Shown here in pieces: positions 45,601 to 51,621 of a DNA stretch of 64,000 nucleotides (position 1 is the stretch's first letter; each line of letters begins with the position of its first letter). The stretch comes from Molossus alvarezi. Its lineage: Eukaryota; Chordata; Mammalia; Chiroptera; Molossidae. The stretch covers positions 60,969,001 to 61,033,000 of the forward strand of contig CM073887.1 of assembly GCA_037176705.1 (NCBI GenBank), read 5' to 3'. The notes beneath the pieces are model-generated. The model was not told where the DNA came from. It searched no databases and saw only the letters and a program-made list of their open reading frames with translations. The translations under genes and the position numbers were made by a program.

Positions 45601-48600
45601 TCTTTCTCTCTCTCTCTGTTCCTCTCTCCCTCCCACTCTACCTGAACAAAAAATGGAAAAATGTCCTCGGGTGAGGATAAAAAAAAAAAAAGAAAATACT
45701 CCATTTCAGAGGCTTGAGCTTCAACATAGGAGATCCTCAGGAGTCAAAGGGCCAAGAGTCAAGGGGCACTGTTCACAGTGATCGCAACCCTCGGGTGGAC
45801 ATGGGATATGGGAGCACCCCCAAGGGACTGATACACTTTTAGAGAGGAGACTTAGGAAACTTTGATGTTTGATAATGAATTCAGTTCACACCCTCTTCAC
45901 CATGCTTCTAGGTGATGAATCCTGGGCATAGACCAAAATGACCCGTCTGGCCCTGCCACAACTCTGGCTGCAGGCAGGGCTGGGTGACCAGACTAGAAAG
46001 TTCTCAAGATGTGACCAGAGGAAGGTAAAGTTGTAGCTCCCCTGCTCTGCTCTGTTTTTTATCTCCCTCAGAAGCACCTACTAGAAAACAAAATCACTTT
46101 TTATTTTATGGGATCATGGGGTAGATTTTAACTTGACTCACCTTGTGTTCGTCTTCCTTTCGGCTTAGGGCCACTAGGAGTACTGGGACCCCCGGCAGAA
46201 GTCATCCTAAAAGAGGCAGGGGGTCTTGTTAATGTAGTTGACAAGCTCAGGGAAGCCAATGAACCCAGGTTTCTCTGCGAAGCTGAGCCACCTTGACAGG
46301 AAGATGGACATGAAGTCTCTTAACCTGGGGTGACACAGAGTAGCTCCACAGAGCAGAAGAGCAAGCATTTATGCCAAGCCTCAAAGACCTCAACTTAAGT
46401 CATGAACTCATTAATTCAGCAGGTGGTTACATGCCTGCTGTTTGCCACTGGGGATACAGAGTGAGCGAGAGATAGAGCTCCTTTCATGAGAGGGAAGAAC
46501 AGCATTTTTCTGTTGGGCAAATGTGAAGGCACCCCAGACAGGTAAAGGGGTGGGGGAGGCAAGCAATACAGCACCTTTGGCTCAGGTATATGGGGAAGGA
46601 CATTCTAAGATAGGGGTCAGCGAGACCAAGGGCACAAGGGAGGGCAGAGGAGAATGAAGTGAAAATAGGAATTGATCAGCCCTATGGCTTAACTGGAGAA
46701 CAATGGCAGGGGTCAGTATCAGGAGAAGAGCATGCTAGGCCAGTCTGGCAGTTCTGAATGCCCAACTAAGGGCTCAGTCCTATAGCCCAGGAGGTGGCAA
46801 CCTTTCTCTGTAAAGGGTCAAATGGTAAATATTTTCAGCTCTGAGGGCCATGTGCTCGCAATAACTACTACTCAACCTTGCACAAGAACACAAAGCAGCC
46901 ATGGGTGATGCAGAAAGAAATGGGTGTGGCTATGTCCAAATAAAACTTTATATACAGTGACACTTGAAGTTCATATAATTTTCATGTATCCAAAACATTC
47001 TTCTTCTATTGATGTTTTTAAACAACTATTTAAGAATGTACAAACCACCCTGGCCGGTTTGGCTCAGCTGTTAGAGCGTCGGCCTGCGGACCAGAGAGTC
47101 CCAGGTTCGTTCGGTTCCTGCTAAGGGCACGTACCTTGGTTGCAGTTTGTCTCTGGCCCTGGCTGGGATCGCGTAGGTGGCAGCCACCAGATGTGTCTCT
47201 CTCACATAGATGTTTCTCTCTCTCTCTTCCTCCCCCTCTCCCTCTCGCTCTGTCTGAAGATAGGTGCAAAAATGTCGAGTGAGGATTAAAAAAAAGAATG
47301 TACAAAACATTCTCAGCTTGCCAGCTGTACAGAAAAGGGGCACTCTGGCTTTCGCCCATAGGCCATAGGAAACAGACACTGTCACAGCCATGTTCAGTAA
47401 GACTACTGGCAGCCAGGAAGAAGACATGATTGAAGGTTCTGGAAGGACAGGGACCAGGTCTATTCCTCACCCGTCTACAGTGCCTATGTATTCATCTGCT
47501 CAAGCTCCCATCACAAAATATAAGACTGGGAGGCTTAAATAGCAGACTTTTTTTTTTAATCCTCACCCAAGGGTATGTTCTTTACTGATTTTATTTATTT
47601 ATTTATTTAATTTGTTTATTTTCTGGGTTTTTTTTACTGACTTTAGAGAGAGAAGAAGGGAGAGGAAAAGAGAGAAGCATCAATCAGCCGCCTCCTATGG
47701 TACTGAACCAGAAACCTGGATATGTGCCTTGACCAGGGATCGAACCCATGACTTTTAGGTGTACAGGATGACACGCCAACCAACTGAATCACACCAGCCA
47801 GAGCAAACAGCAGACATTTATTTCTCACAGTTCTGGTGGCTGGAAGTCCAAGATCAAGGTGCAGGCAAGGTAGGTGGTCACTGAGAAAGGGAGAGGGAGA
47901 GAAGGGAGGGAAAGAGGGAGAGCTAGAACATGCAAGCAAGCTCTCTGGTATTCCTTCTTATAAGGACATCAATTCTTTCAGATCAGGGCCCCACCCTTAT
48001 GGCCTCACTTAACCTTCATTTCTTCCACAGAGGCTATATTTCCAAATACAATCATATGAGGGCTTAAGGCTTTGACATATGAATGGGAGGTGGGGCATAA
48101 ACATTCAGTCCATAACAGCCTGGCAGACAGGAGGCACTTGGTAAATACTTGTCATACAAATAACTTAGGAGTACTCACTCAAGGGCAATTTTGACCCCTA
48201 GGAGACATCTGTGATTGTCACAAGAGAGGGGAATGTTAAGTGGCATAATGGGTCAAGGACAGAGATGCTGCTTAACACCTTATAATGCATAGTAATCACA
48301 GATTGAGCCCCAGACATATACATTGTTATGGTTGAGAGCCCTTGGCATGATGAATAGGTGATCGGGGCATGAAACTGAAGATACTGAGAACTTAGAAGGC
48401 TGTTGCACAACTCCTACCAAAAATAACAAATCAAGAGAGAAATTCAATGAGACATTACCCTACACCTGTTAGAACAGCTATTATGGTCTTGGCCCATTTG
48501 GCTCAGCAGTTAGAGCATAGGCTCGAGGACCAAAGAGTCAAGGGTTCAATTCCCAGTCAAGGGCATGTACCTTGGTTGCGAGTTCAATTCCTTGCCCCAG

Positions 48601-51187
48601 TCAGGGTGGTGCGGGAAGCAACCAATCGATATGTTTCTTTCACATGGATGTTTCTCTCTCTCTCTCTCTCACACCCCTTCCCTCCCACTCTTATCTTAAA
48701 AAAAAAAATCAATGGAAAAATTTCCTCGGATGAGGATTAACAAAAAATGTAAAAAAAAGAACAGCTATTAAAGTAACAAGTGTTGAAGAGGATGTGAAGA
48801 AGATGGAACCCTTAGTGGGAATGTAAATTGGTGCAGCCACTGTGGAAAACAATATGGAGGTTCCTCAAAAAAACTAAAAATAGAACTACCATATGATCCA
48901 GCAATCCTACTACTGGGTATTTATCCAAATACAAATGAAAACACTTAACTTTAAAAGATATATGCTCCCGTGTTCATTGCAACATTATTTACAATAGCCA
49001 AGCCAAGGTGTCCATCAGTGGATGAACTGATTAAAAAACATAATTTTATATATATAAATCACTATGCTGAGATAAGTCAAACTGAAAAAGACAAATACTG
49101 CAAAACCTCACTTATATGTGGAATTACAAAATACTGAATCATAGATACAGAAAACAGAATGGTGGTTACCAGAGGCGGGGTTGGGAGGGCATGAAATGAG
49201 TGAAGAACGTTAAAAGGTGTAAAAGTTATAAATAAGCGTTGGGGGTGTAATGTACAACATGGTGACTACAGGTTATAATACTATGTTGCATATCTGAAGG
49301 TTGCCGAGAGTAAATTTTAAAAGTTCTCATAAGAAAAAAATTTTTACATAGTGACATGTTAACTGGACTGTGATCGTGTCACAATATACAGAAATATTAA
49401 ATCACTGTATTACACACCTGAAACTAACATAATGTTATGTCAATTATATCTCAATTTAAAAAGAAAAACAAAATAACAAAGCCTAAATATTATTTGGCCC
49501 TAAAAAGGAATGAAGTACTGATGCATGCTAAAACGATGAACTTCAAAAAATATGGTGCTGAGCAAAAGAAACCAGACACAAAAGGCCATATAGTATTATG
49601 ATTCCATTTACATGAAATGTCCAGAACAGGCAAATTCACAGAGGCAGAAAGCTGACTGGTGGTTGCCAGGAGCAGACTGGGGTAGATGAAGAATGGGGAG
49701 TGAGTGCTAATTGACACAGGGTTTCCTTCTGAGCTGAAGAAGATACTCTAGAACAGAGGTGGTGGTTGCACAACATTGTGAATGTCTTCATGCCATGTGG
49801 AATTGCTCACTTTACAATGGTTAATCTGATGTCCTATGCATTTTGCCTCAATTTGAAAAAAGAAAGAATGAAGCCTGACATAACAGATGAGGGAACAGTG
49901 AGGTAGGAATGGCAGACAAGTCAGCTGTGGGATTTGGGAGAGACCAGAATCCCTCCCAGGTTTTCAGTCTGGGCAAATGGGAACAGAAGGGGACGCCAGA
50001 AACAGGAGACCAGTCATTCAGGAGGAGCAGGCTGAGGGGTCAGGCTCAGGCCTGGGCACTTTGACTCCTGTTGATGTCGCAGGCTCCACTAGTAACAGCA
50101 GTGGTGGTCACCTGCTCAGTTCACTGTAGCCACCTCCTGTGTAACTGGCTTGGGGAACCCCAAAGTGTGACCCAGGCCATAGTGGGAGGCACCTCCAACC
50201 CTACAAATACATAACTGTTGGCCTGCTTTATCCCTGTTTTCCGGACAAAGACAAGAGGTTTAAACAGGTCACCCCTAGTTAGTCTCAGTGCTGGAAAGGG
50301 ACAGAGCAAGGATTCCCTCGAGTCTAAGTCAGGGTCTGGAGCCAAACAAAATGAGCTCAGGCCAAACCTGCAGGGATCTGGGGTTGGGGTTGGGGGGTCA
50401 CTACACTGTGCCAGCTTCAGGTACCATACCCGTATTGTACCTCAGAGAAGCTAATATCAATTTCACAGTTAGGACAAAGGGCTGTGGAGGAAACAGAAGT
50501 TATTTCAGGGGCCTATTAAATTTTCATTCTCATTGGCACAATAAACAGCCGAATGTACAAAAACACAGCCCTGAAATCACGCCTGGCACTGAGTAAGTAT
50601 TCTAAGTCTTTCTTGTTCTTGCTGTGTGACTCTGGGCAAATAATCTGCCCTCCCTGAGCCTCCATCATCTCATCTGTAAATGAGGAGCATAAAAAAAGGC
50701 GCGTGGGAAGATTAAAGGAAATACTTTAGTGGCCCAGCACTTGTCCACTACAAAGTGATTATTCTAACAGCGACAGATCACGTTGACCGGTCAGGCACGT
50801 TCTATGGGCTTTGAAGGCTCACGTGAGGTCTACAGCTTGAGCGGTGAGGTCATCAGCCCCATTTCGCAGCGGAGGAAGCAAGGCATAGAGAGTTTAAGTC
50901 ACTTACCGAAGATGACCCCGGATCGAAGGGGGAGACTTTGGACTTGAACCCGCGGTCTAGTCAAGTGCCCAATTTCCGAGCATGCGCAAAGGTTTCACCC
51001 AGGGGCTTCCCAGAGCCTGCGCATCCTTGGTAGTTCCTAGAGGGTTCAGGTTCAAACTCACCCCGAGGACTCCCGTCTCCCAACTCTGCTGCCTCCTGCC
51101 CCCAGCCGTAGTTCCCTCCGGCAACCACAAAATCCAGATCAGCAGTGTCTCAACTCACCCAGATCCGCGCCCCGAGGAATCCGCCAT
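27464..51187 (-). CDS. HAUS8: HAUS augmin-like complex subunit 8 (complete, 11 coding exons)
   Basis: Complete minus-strand gene for the augmin subunit HAUS8 (HICE1). Augmin binds spindle microtubules and recruits gamma-tubulin ring complex for branched nucleation in mitosis; the disordered basic N-terminus of HAUS8 is the known microtubule-binding part. Coding exons in transcript order: 51187-51159, 46206-46142, 42843-42788, 38339-38258, 35791-35696, 35586-35492, 34322-34266, 34160-34002, 32697-32556, 28887-28746, 27662-27464 (TGA at 27466-27464). All introns are GT-AG and phases match throughout, giving 1122 nt and 373 residues. Residues 1 to about 140 are basic and low-complexity (MADSSGRGSG start, ESRYLQYEKKTTKK near 37-50). 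From about 142 on the protein is coiled-coil-like (MESQTLLLTVLAVK, AHELKRKLLLCQRKRELVDV, LDTTRHELPVRSIHLDGDAQ, LLGELKEVTQKKDLELRR). Human HAUS8 is 410 residues; the difference is mostly at the C-terminus. The gene diverges from MYO9B. Confidence 0.95.
28325..28400 (+). mobile_element. L1 3'-end scrap
   Basis: CACTACAATATGTGCTTTTT and CTTATACTTCAATAACA resemble the L1 3' terminus; in HAUS8 intron 10. The rest of that intron (27663-28745) shows nothing I can name. Confidence 0.45.
28746..28887 (-). CDS. HAUS8: HAUS8 coding exon 10
   Basis: Acceptor TCCCCCCAG before 28887, donor GTATTT from 28745. The 142-nt exon completes Asp and encodes DLQRELMTTRRLLGELGV, CSSEENGKALDLLGELKEV and TQKKDLELR, ending with two bases of Arg. 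Confidence 0.97.
29420..29882 (+). mobile_element. MaLR-type LTR
   Basis: TCAGGCCCTAATCTCAAGTA, GAGGTCTTTATAGATGTAAC, CACACCTTGATTTTGGACTT and TTTGTTATAGTAGCCTAAGG; full-length order. In HAUS8 intron 9. Confidence 0.87.
29990..30213 (+). mobile_element. Ves-type SINE (short-tail family)
   Basis: GCCCAGCCAGTGTGGCTCAG head and CTCTCTAAAATTAATAAAG tail, preceded by an A-rich run. Confidence 0.93.
30444..30754 (+). mobile_element. Ves-type SINE
   Basis: GCCCTGGCTGGTTTGGCCCA head, AAATATCCTCAGGTGAGGAT tail. Extra ACAACAACAAAAAAAACACC inside the 3' part. Confidence 0.92.
30755..30967 (+). mobile_element. Ves-type SINE (short-tail family) in the tail of the previous one
   Basis: AGCCCAGCTGGTATGACTCA head, CCTCTCTCTCTAAAAATTAG tail. 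Confidence 0.9.
30986..31231 (+). mobile_element. Ves-type SINE, near consensus
   Basis: GCCCTGGCCGGTTTGGCTCA head, TGTCCTCGGGTGAGGA tail. TSD AAAAAGTAAGTGTATTTA at 30968-30985 and 31232-31249, identical over 18 bp: a young insertion. Confidence 0.97.
31250..31335 (+). mobile_element. L1 3'-end scrap
   Basis: TTGTACACTTTAAGTGGGCA and TGTATCAATAAAACTGTTA, the usual last part of old L1. Confidence 0.6.
31517..31783 (+). mobile_element. Ves-type SINE (first of two at the same target)
   Basis: Flanked by AGAAATAACCAAAATCA at 31500-31516 and 31784-31800. Confidence 0.97.
31801..32024 (+). mobile_element. Ves-type SINE (second at the same target)
   Basis: Flanked by AGAAATAACCAAAATC at 31784-31799 and 32025-32040. 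More diverged from consensus than the copy at 31517, so it probably inserted first. Confidence 0.96.
32556..32697 (-). CDS. HAUS8: HAUS8 coding exon 9
   Basis: Acceptor CCTGCCTGCAG before 32697, donor GTAGGA from 32555. The 142-nt exon encodes MEMLSPYEAVSECFKEQYKT, FAAALDTTRHELPVRSIHLD and GDAQQFL, then one base of Asp. TFAAALDTTRHELPVRSIHL is nearly identical to human as I recall it. Confidence 0.97.
33165..33562 (+). mobile_element. MaLR-type LTR
   Basis: GATTTGAACAGGGTCTTTAC, GACACAGGCAGAAGACAGCC, GCCTTGATCTCGGCCTTCCA and GGCTTTGTTATGGCAGCCCC; in HAUS8 intron 8. Confidence 0.85.
34002..34160 (-). CDS. HAUS8: HAUS8 coding exon 8
   Basis: Acceptor TTAACAG before 34160, donor GTCAGC from 34001. 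The 159-nt, 53-codon exon encodes IENSLAAFEEKAERNLLLM, CREKETLLKKAHELKRKLLL and CQRKRELVDVLNPQ, a strongly charged heptad-like coiled coil. Confidence 0.97.
34266..34322 (-). CDS. HAUS8: HAUS8 coding exon 7
   Basis: Acceptor CTCCTTAAG before 34322, donor GTGAAC from 34265. This 57-nt, 19-codon exon encodes DLSELMESQTLLLTVLAVK, the start of the helical region. It lies between phase-0 introns, so skipping it would keep the frame. Confidence 0.95.
34749..34845 (+). mobile_element. Short head-only Ves SINE, copy 2
   Basis: GCCCTGGCCAGTTTGGCTCA to TTGGCACATACCAC, then A-rich AAAAAAAGAAAG. Flanks GAAATCTACA and AAACTCTACA. It also lacks about 13 bases before GGCACATACC. Confidence 0.8.
34896..35378 (-). 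mobile_element. Ves-type SINE interrupted by a hAT element
   Basis: Reverse-oriented SINE in two parts (34896-35123 and 35349-35378) around the 225-bp hAT insertion. Outer TSD CCTAAAGGCA at 34886-34895 and CTAAAAGGCA after 35378. In HAUS8 intron 6, about 114 bp from the exon 6 donor. Confidence 0.95.
35124..35348. mobile_element. Non-autonomous hAT miniature transposon with intact 8-bp TSD
   Basis: Terminal inverted repeats CAGTGGTTCTCAACCTT (left) and the reverse AGGTTAAGAACCGCTG (right). Target duplication CTCTAACC is exact at 35116-35123 and 35349-35356, a hAT hallmark. No reading frame. An internal palindrome CCTAAGACCATCGGAAA ... TTTCCGACGGTCTTAGG (35249-35284 region) can form a hairpin. 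Inserted in a bat SINE, so it is younger than that SINE. Confidence 0.95.
35492..35586 (-). CDS. HAUS8: HAUS8 coding exon 6
   Basis: Acceptor GATCTTAG before 35586, donor GTAAGT from 35491. The 95-nt exon encodes KSMLRKTPQLEKTMSKKTES then TSFSASQEKDS and ends in phase 0. The region is lysine- and serine-rich, in line with the phosphorylated N-terminal half of the human protein. Confidence 0.95.
35696..35791 (-). CDS. HAUS8: HAUS8 coding exon 5
   Basis: Acceptor GGCCCACAG before 35791, donor GTAAAT from 35695. The 96-nt exon encodes SSGIFGKGDLQSTLLDGHGT then APPYLDLSAIN, then the first base of Asp. It is separated from exon 6 by an intron of only 109 bp. Confidence 0.95.
36157..36402 (+). mobile_element. 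Ves-type SINE
   Basis: TCTGGCCGGTTTGGCTCAGC head, TGTCCTTGGGTGAGGATTT tail. Flanks ATGTGAAATTAT and AAGTGAAATTATA. Confidence 0.95.
36870..37090 (+). mobile_element. MER20-like hAT-Charlie relic, near full length
   Basis: GGCACTACTGACATTTGGGG, GTTGTCCTGTGCACTACAGG, AAATGTCTCCAGATATTGTC and CCCCCAGGTGAGAACCCTG. Confidence 0.85.
37240..37775 (-). mobile_element. Old hAT-Charlie-like element or paralogous segment, copy B
   Basis: The reverse complement is similar to 24826-25350 along its length: AGGGTCAGCAAACCTTTTC, CTATTTCTCAGCCCTCACTT, TTCTTTTGCATGAGAGCAGT, TTCTAGTCAGCGTGTTCATG. In HAUS8 intron 4. Confidence 0.65.
38258..38339 (-). CDS. HAUS8: HAUS8 coding exon 4
   Basis: Acceptor CCCTAACAG before 38339, donor GTCTGT from 38257. 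The 82-nt exon encodes APATDALKTSGKIPEGGRK then PNSLQKSK and ends with the first base of a split codon. It is in frame with both neighbours and similar to the human APAG...GRKSSLLQKSK segment as recalled. Confidence 0.9.
38880..39077 (-). mobile_element. Ves-type SINE (short-tail family)
   Basis: ATATATTTTTATTGATATTT to AAGCCACACTGGTGTGG, with typical GGCTGCCTCCTGCACACCCC core. Confidence 0.9.
39235..39475 (-). mobile_element. Ves-type SINE inserted in L1
   Basis: TSD TGGATCACAGATCTTAAT at 39217-39234 and 39476-39493, identical over 18 bp. Confidence 0.97.
39563..39675 (-). mobile_element. Short head-only Ves SINE, copy 3
   Basis: Reverse-oriented: T-rich run, TGTGGTACGTGCCCCTAGCA, then the full tRNA-like head to GGCCAGGGC. 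Flanks TAGGTAAAGATTTC (39549-39562) and TAGGCAAAGATTTC (39676-39689), 13 of 14 identical. Confidence 0.88.
39814..39987 (+). mobile_element. Ves-type SINE, older short variant
   Basis: CCCTGGCCAGATAGCTCAAC, GCATCATCCCAATATACCAA and ATCAACCAATGAGTGCATAA. Flanks AAGACAAGCCATA and TAGGACAAGCCACA. Confidence 0.88.
40825..41000. mobile_element. DNA-transposon relic with inverted ends
   Basis: GTCCTCAAATAA on the left is mirrored by TTAAATGAGGAC on the right, with CATTACAC repeats between. Probably an old Tigger/mariner-type non-autonomous element; the family is not certain. Confidence 0.55.
41340..41715 (+). mobile_element. L1 3'-end fragment
   Basis: ATGGAATACTACTTAGCCAT, TTTGCAACAACATGGATAGC and CTTGTATCACAGATCTGTAC; ends in an A-rich run. 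Confidence 0.75.
41863..42133 (+). mobile_element. Ves-type SINE with (TCTCTG)n expansion
   Basis: Head GCCCTGGCCAGTTTGGCTCA, tail ATATCCTCAGGTGAGGATTA. The pyrimidine tract has become a hexamer repeat at 42002-42044. Flanks AGATAGTAGAAATG and AGATAGTGGAAATG. Confidence 0.95.
42788..42843 (-). CDS. HAUS8: HAUS8 coding exon 3
   Basis: Acceptor CCCCCACAG before 42843, donor GTAACA from 42787. The 56-nt exon encodes GKVVESRYLQYEKKTTKK after the split glycine codon. VESRYLQYEKK is the most recognisable conserved HAUS8 N-terminal motif. Confidence 0.95.
43930..44475 (+). mobile_element. L2 LINE 3' end
   Basis: CAGCTCCCCGAGGGCAGGAA, TTATGTCTGTTTGGCTTACT and GGGAGTAGGTGCTCAACAA, the classic L2 3' terminus. 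Upstream text (CCTGGCCCGCTGACCCCTGG) may belong to it too. Confidence 0.75.
45012..45259 (-). mobile_element. Ves-type SINE
   Basis: TSD GCACCTGTTTGTTTTA at 44996-45011 and 45260-45275. Confidence 0.97.
45440..45689 (+). mobile_element. Ves-type SINE, near consensus
   Basis: TSD AAGAAAATACTCCATT at 45424-45439 and 45690-45705, identical over 16 bp. Confidence 0.97.
46142..46206 (-). CDS. HAUS8: HAUS8 coding exon 2
   Basis: Acceptor CTTTTAG before 46206, donor GTGAGT from 46141. The 65-nt exon completes the glycine codon and encodes MTSAGGPSTPSGPKPKGRRTQ, a basic, proline- and serine-rich stretch of the microtubule-binding N-terminus. The internal ATG at 46205 could be mistaken for the start if exon 1 were missed. 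Confidence 0.9.
46785..46970 (+). mobile_element. hAT-Charlie-type relic
   Basis: GGTGGCAACCTTTCTCTGTA, AAATATTTTCAGCTCTGAGG and CCAAATAAAACTTTATATAC; the same terminal segment as in 24826-25350 and 37240-37775. Confidence 0.65.
47046..47293 (+). mobile_element. Ves-type SINE
   Basis: Flanks AAGAATGTACAAA at 47032-47044 and 47294-47306. The tail motif has lost a few bases (AATGTCGAGTGAGGAT). In HAUS8 intron 1. Confidence 0.95.
47490..48118 (-). mobile_element. MaLR-type LTR (reverse) split by SINE sequence
   Basis: TCCCATCACAAAATATAAGA before and TCTGGTGGCTGGAAGTCCAA, CTTATAAGGACATCAATTCT after a SINE block. AGCAGAC on both sides of the block marks the insertion site. Confidence 0.8.
47547..47804 (-). 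mobile_element. Composite of two reverse Ves-type SINE pieces
   Basis: A tail piece (TCCTCACCCAAGGGTATGTT) is followed by (TTTA)n and then a reverse short-tail SINE ending in TCACACCAGCCAGAGC. Confidence 0.85.
48420..49470 (+). mobile_element. L1 3' part, interrupted by one SINE
   Basis: Plus-strand L1: AGCTATTAAAGTAACAAGTG, TGATCCAGCAATCCTACTAC, GTTCATTGCAACATTATTTA and ATTATATCTCAATTTAAAAA as end. Not coding. A further L1-like 3' piece follows at 49490-49860. Confidence 0.85.
48484..48757 (+). mobile_element. Ves-type SINE inserted in L1
   Basis: TSD AGAACAGCTATTA at 48471-48483 and 48758-48770. Confidence 0.96.
50595..50720 (+). repeat. MIR SINE relic
   Basis: CTGTGTGACTCTGGGCAAAT and CTGAGCCTCCATCATCTCATC are the MIR core. 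Confidence 0.75.
50790..50965 (-). repeat. MIR SINE relic next to the HAUS8/MYO9B promoter
   Basis: CAGCCCCATTTCGCAGCGGA, GAGTTTAAGTCACTTACCGA and GGACTTGAACCCGCGGTCT, reverse MIR ending about 200 bp from HAUS8 exon 1. Confidence 0.65.
51159..51187 (-). CDS. HAUS8: HAUS8 coding exon 1
   Basis: ATG at 51187-51185 in a strong context (AAAATGGCGG; A at -3, G at +4). Encodes MADSSGRGS plus two bases of glycine. The donor GTGAGT starts at 51158. The N-terminus matches the human MADSSGRG start as I recall it. The start codon sits inside a YY1-like motif. Confidence 0.92.
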
Positions 51188-51196
51188 TTTCCCGCC
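51181..51196 (-). promoter_or_regulatory. HAUS8: E2F-like and YY1-like motifs overlapping the HAUS8 start codon
   Basis: On the minus strand GGCGGGAAA (E2F/DP-like TTTCCCGCC on plus, 51188-51196) runs directly into AAAATGGCGG, a YY1-type motif whose ATG is the HAUS8 initiator. Both are consensus-level matches seen by eye; binding is inferred. Confidence 0.55.
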
Positions 51197-51411
51197 TTCA
51201 ACTCAAAGGCTGACTCTTCAAGTTTCCTCGCCCCGGGCTTGCAGGAGGGGTGACCGAGGGCAACAGGGAGAATAGATGCAGGCGGAGCACGCAACCCCCG
51301 CGCGCGCGCCTCTCAGTCCTCCCCCACACTTGGTTTCGCTCACCAGTGCAGGAGGCAGGGGCCCGGGCCCATTCAGGGAAGGGGTTTATGGCGCCCCGCC
51401 CCGTGGCGCGC

Positions 51412-51419
51412 TTACGTCA
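51412..51419. promoter_or_regulatory. CRE/ATF-like element TTACGTCA
   Basis: Near-consensus CREB/ATF site in the middle of the shared HAUS8/MYO9B promoter, next to GC-rich CGCCCCG runs. Confidence 0.5.
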
Positions 51420-51442
51420 CGCCCCGGGACCGCCCCTCCGGG

Positions 51443-51451
51443 ACCCGGAAG
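51443..51451 (+). promoter_or_regulatory. ETS/GABP-like element ACCCGGAAG
   Basis: Core CCGGAAG with flanks typical of GABP/NRF-2 sites in bidirectional housekeeping promoters; 24 bp from the CRE-like site. Confidence 0.5.
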
Positions 51452-51621
51452 CGGGAGCGCGCAGGGGAGCGGCGGGCGCGGCGGGGCGGAGCGGCCCGAG
51501 GATTGTCGGGCGGTCGGGCGGTCCGGCGGGCGGTCCGGCGGTCCGGCGGGCGGTCGGGCGGGCAGGCGGGTTGACCGGGGACCCATCCCGGGACCGGCGG
51601 CGCGCGGTGGCTGAGGCCCAG
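51450..51621 (+). other. MYO9B: Probable MYO9B exon 1 (non-coding, 5' UTR)
   Basis: Within the CpG island the plus strand has GAGGCCCAG followed by GTGAGTGC, a strong donor whose GT begins at 51622, at the expected place for the first exon of the gene divergent from HAUS8. In human this gene is MYO9B, an unconventional class IX myosin with a RhoGAP domain, and its first exon is untranslated. The 5' boundary is a guess. No coding sequence for the myosin N-terminus is in the window, so the identification rests on synteny and the donor site only. Confidence 0.6.
51506..51570. repeat. GC-rich tandem GGGCGGTC/CGGCGGTC array in the MYO9B leader
   Basis: Imperfect 8-12 bp units built from GGGCGGTC, CCGGCGG and GGGCGGGC repeat from about 51506 to 51570, within the predicted MYO9B exon 1. 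The many G runs make G-quadruplex formation on the plus strand plausible. Confidence 0.75.

Noticed and set aside
46142..46205. ATG at 46205 as the HAUS8 start
   Set aside because: It follows a clear acceptor site, and the upstream exon at 51159-51187 supplies MADSSGRGSG in frame with a better context in the CpG island.
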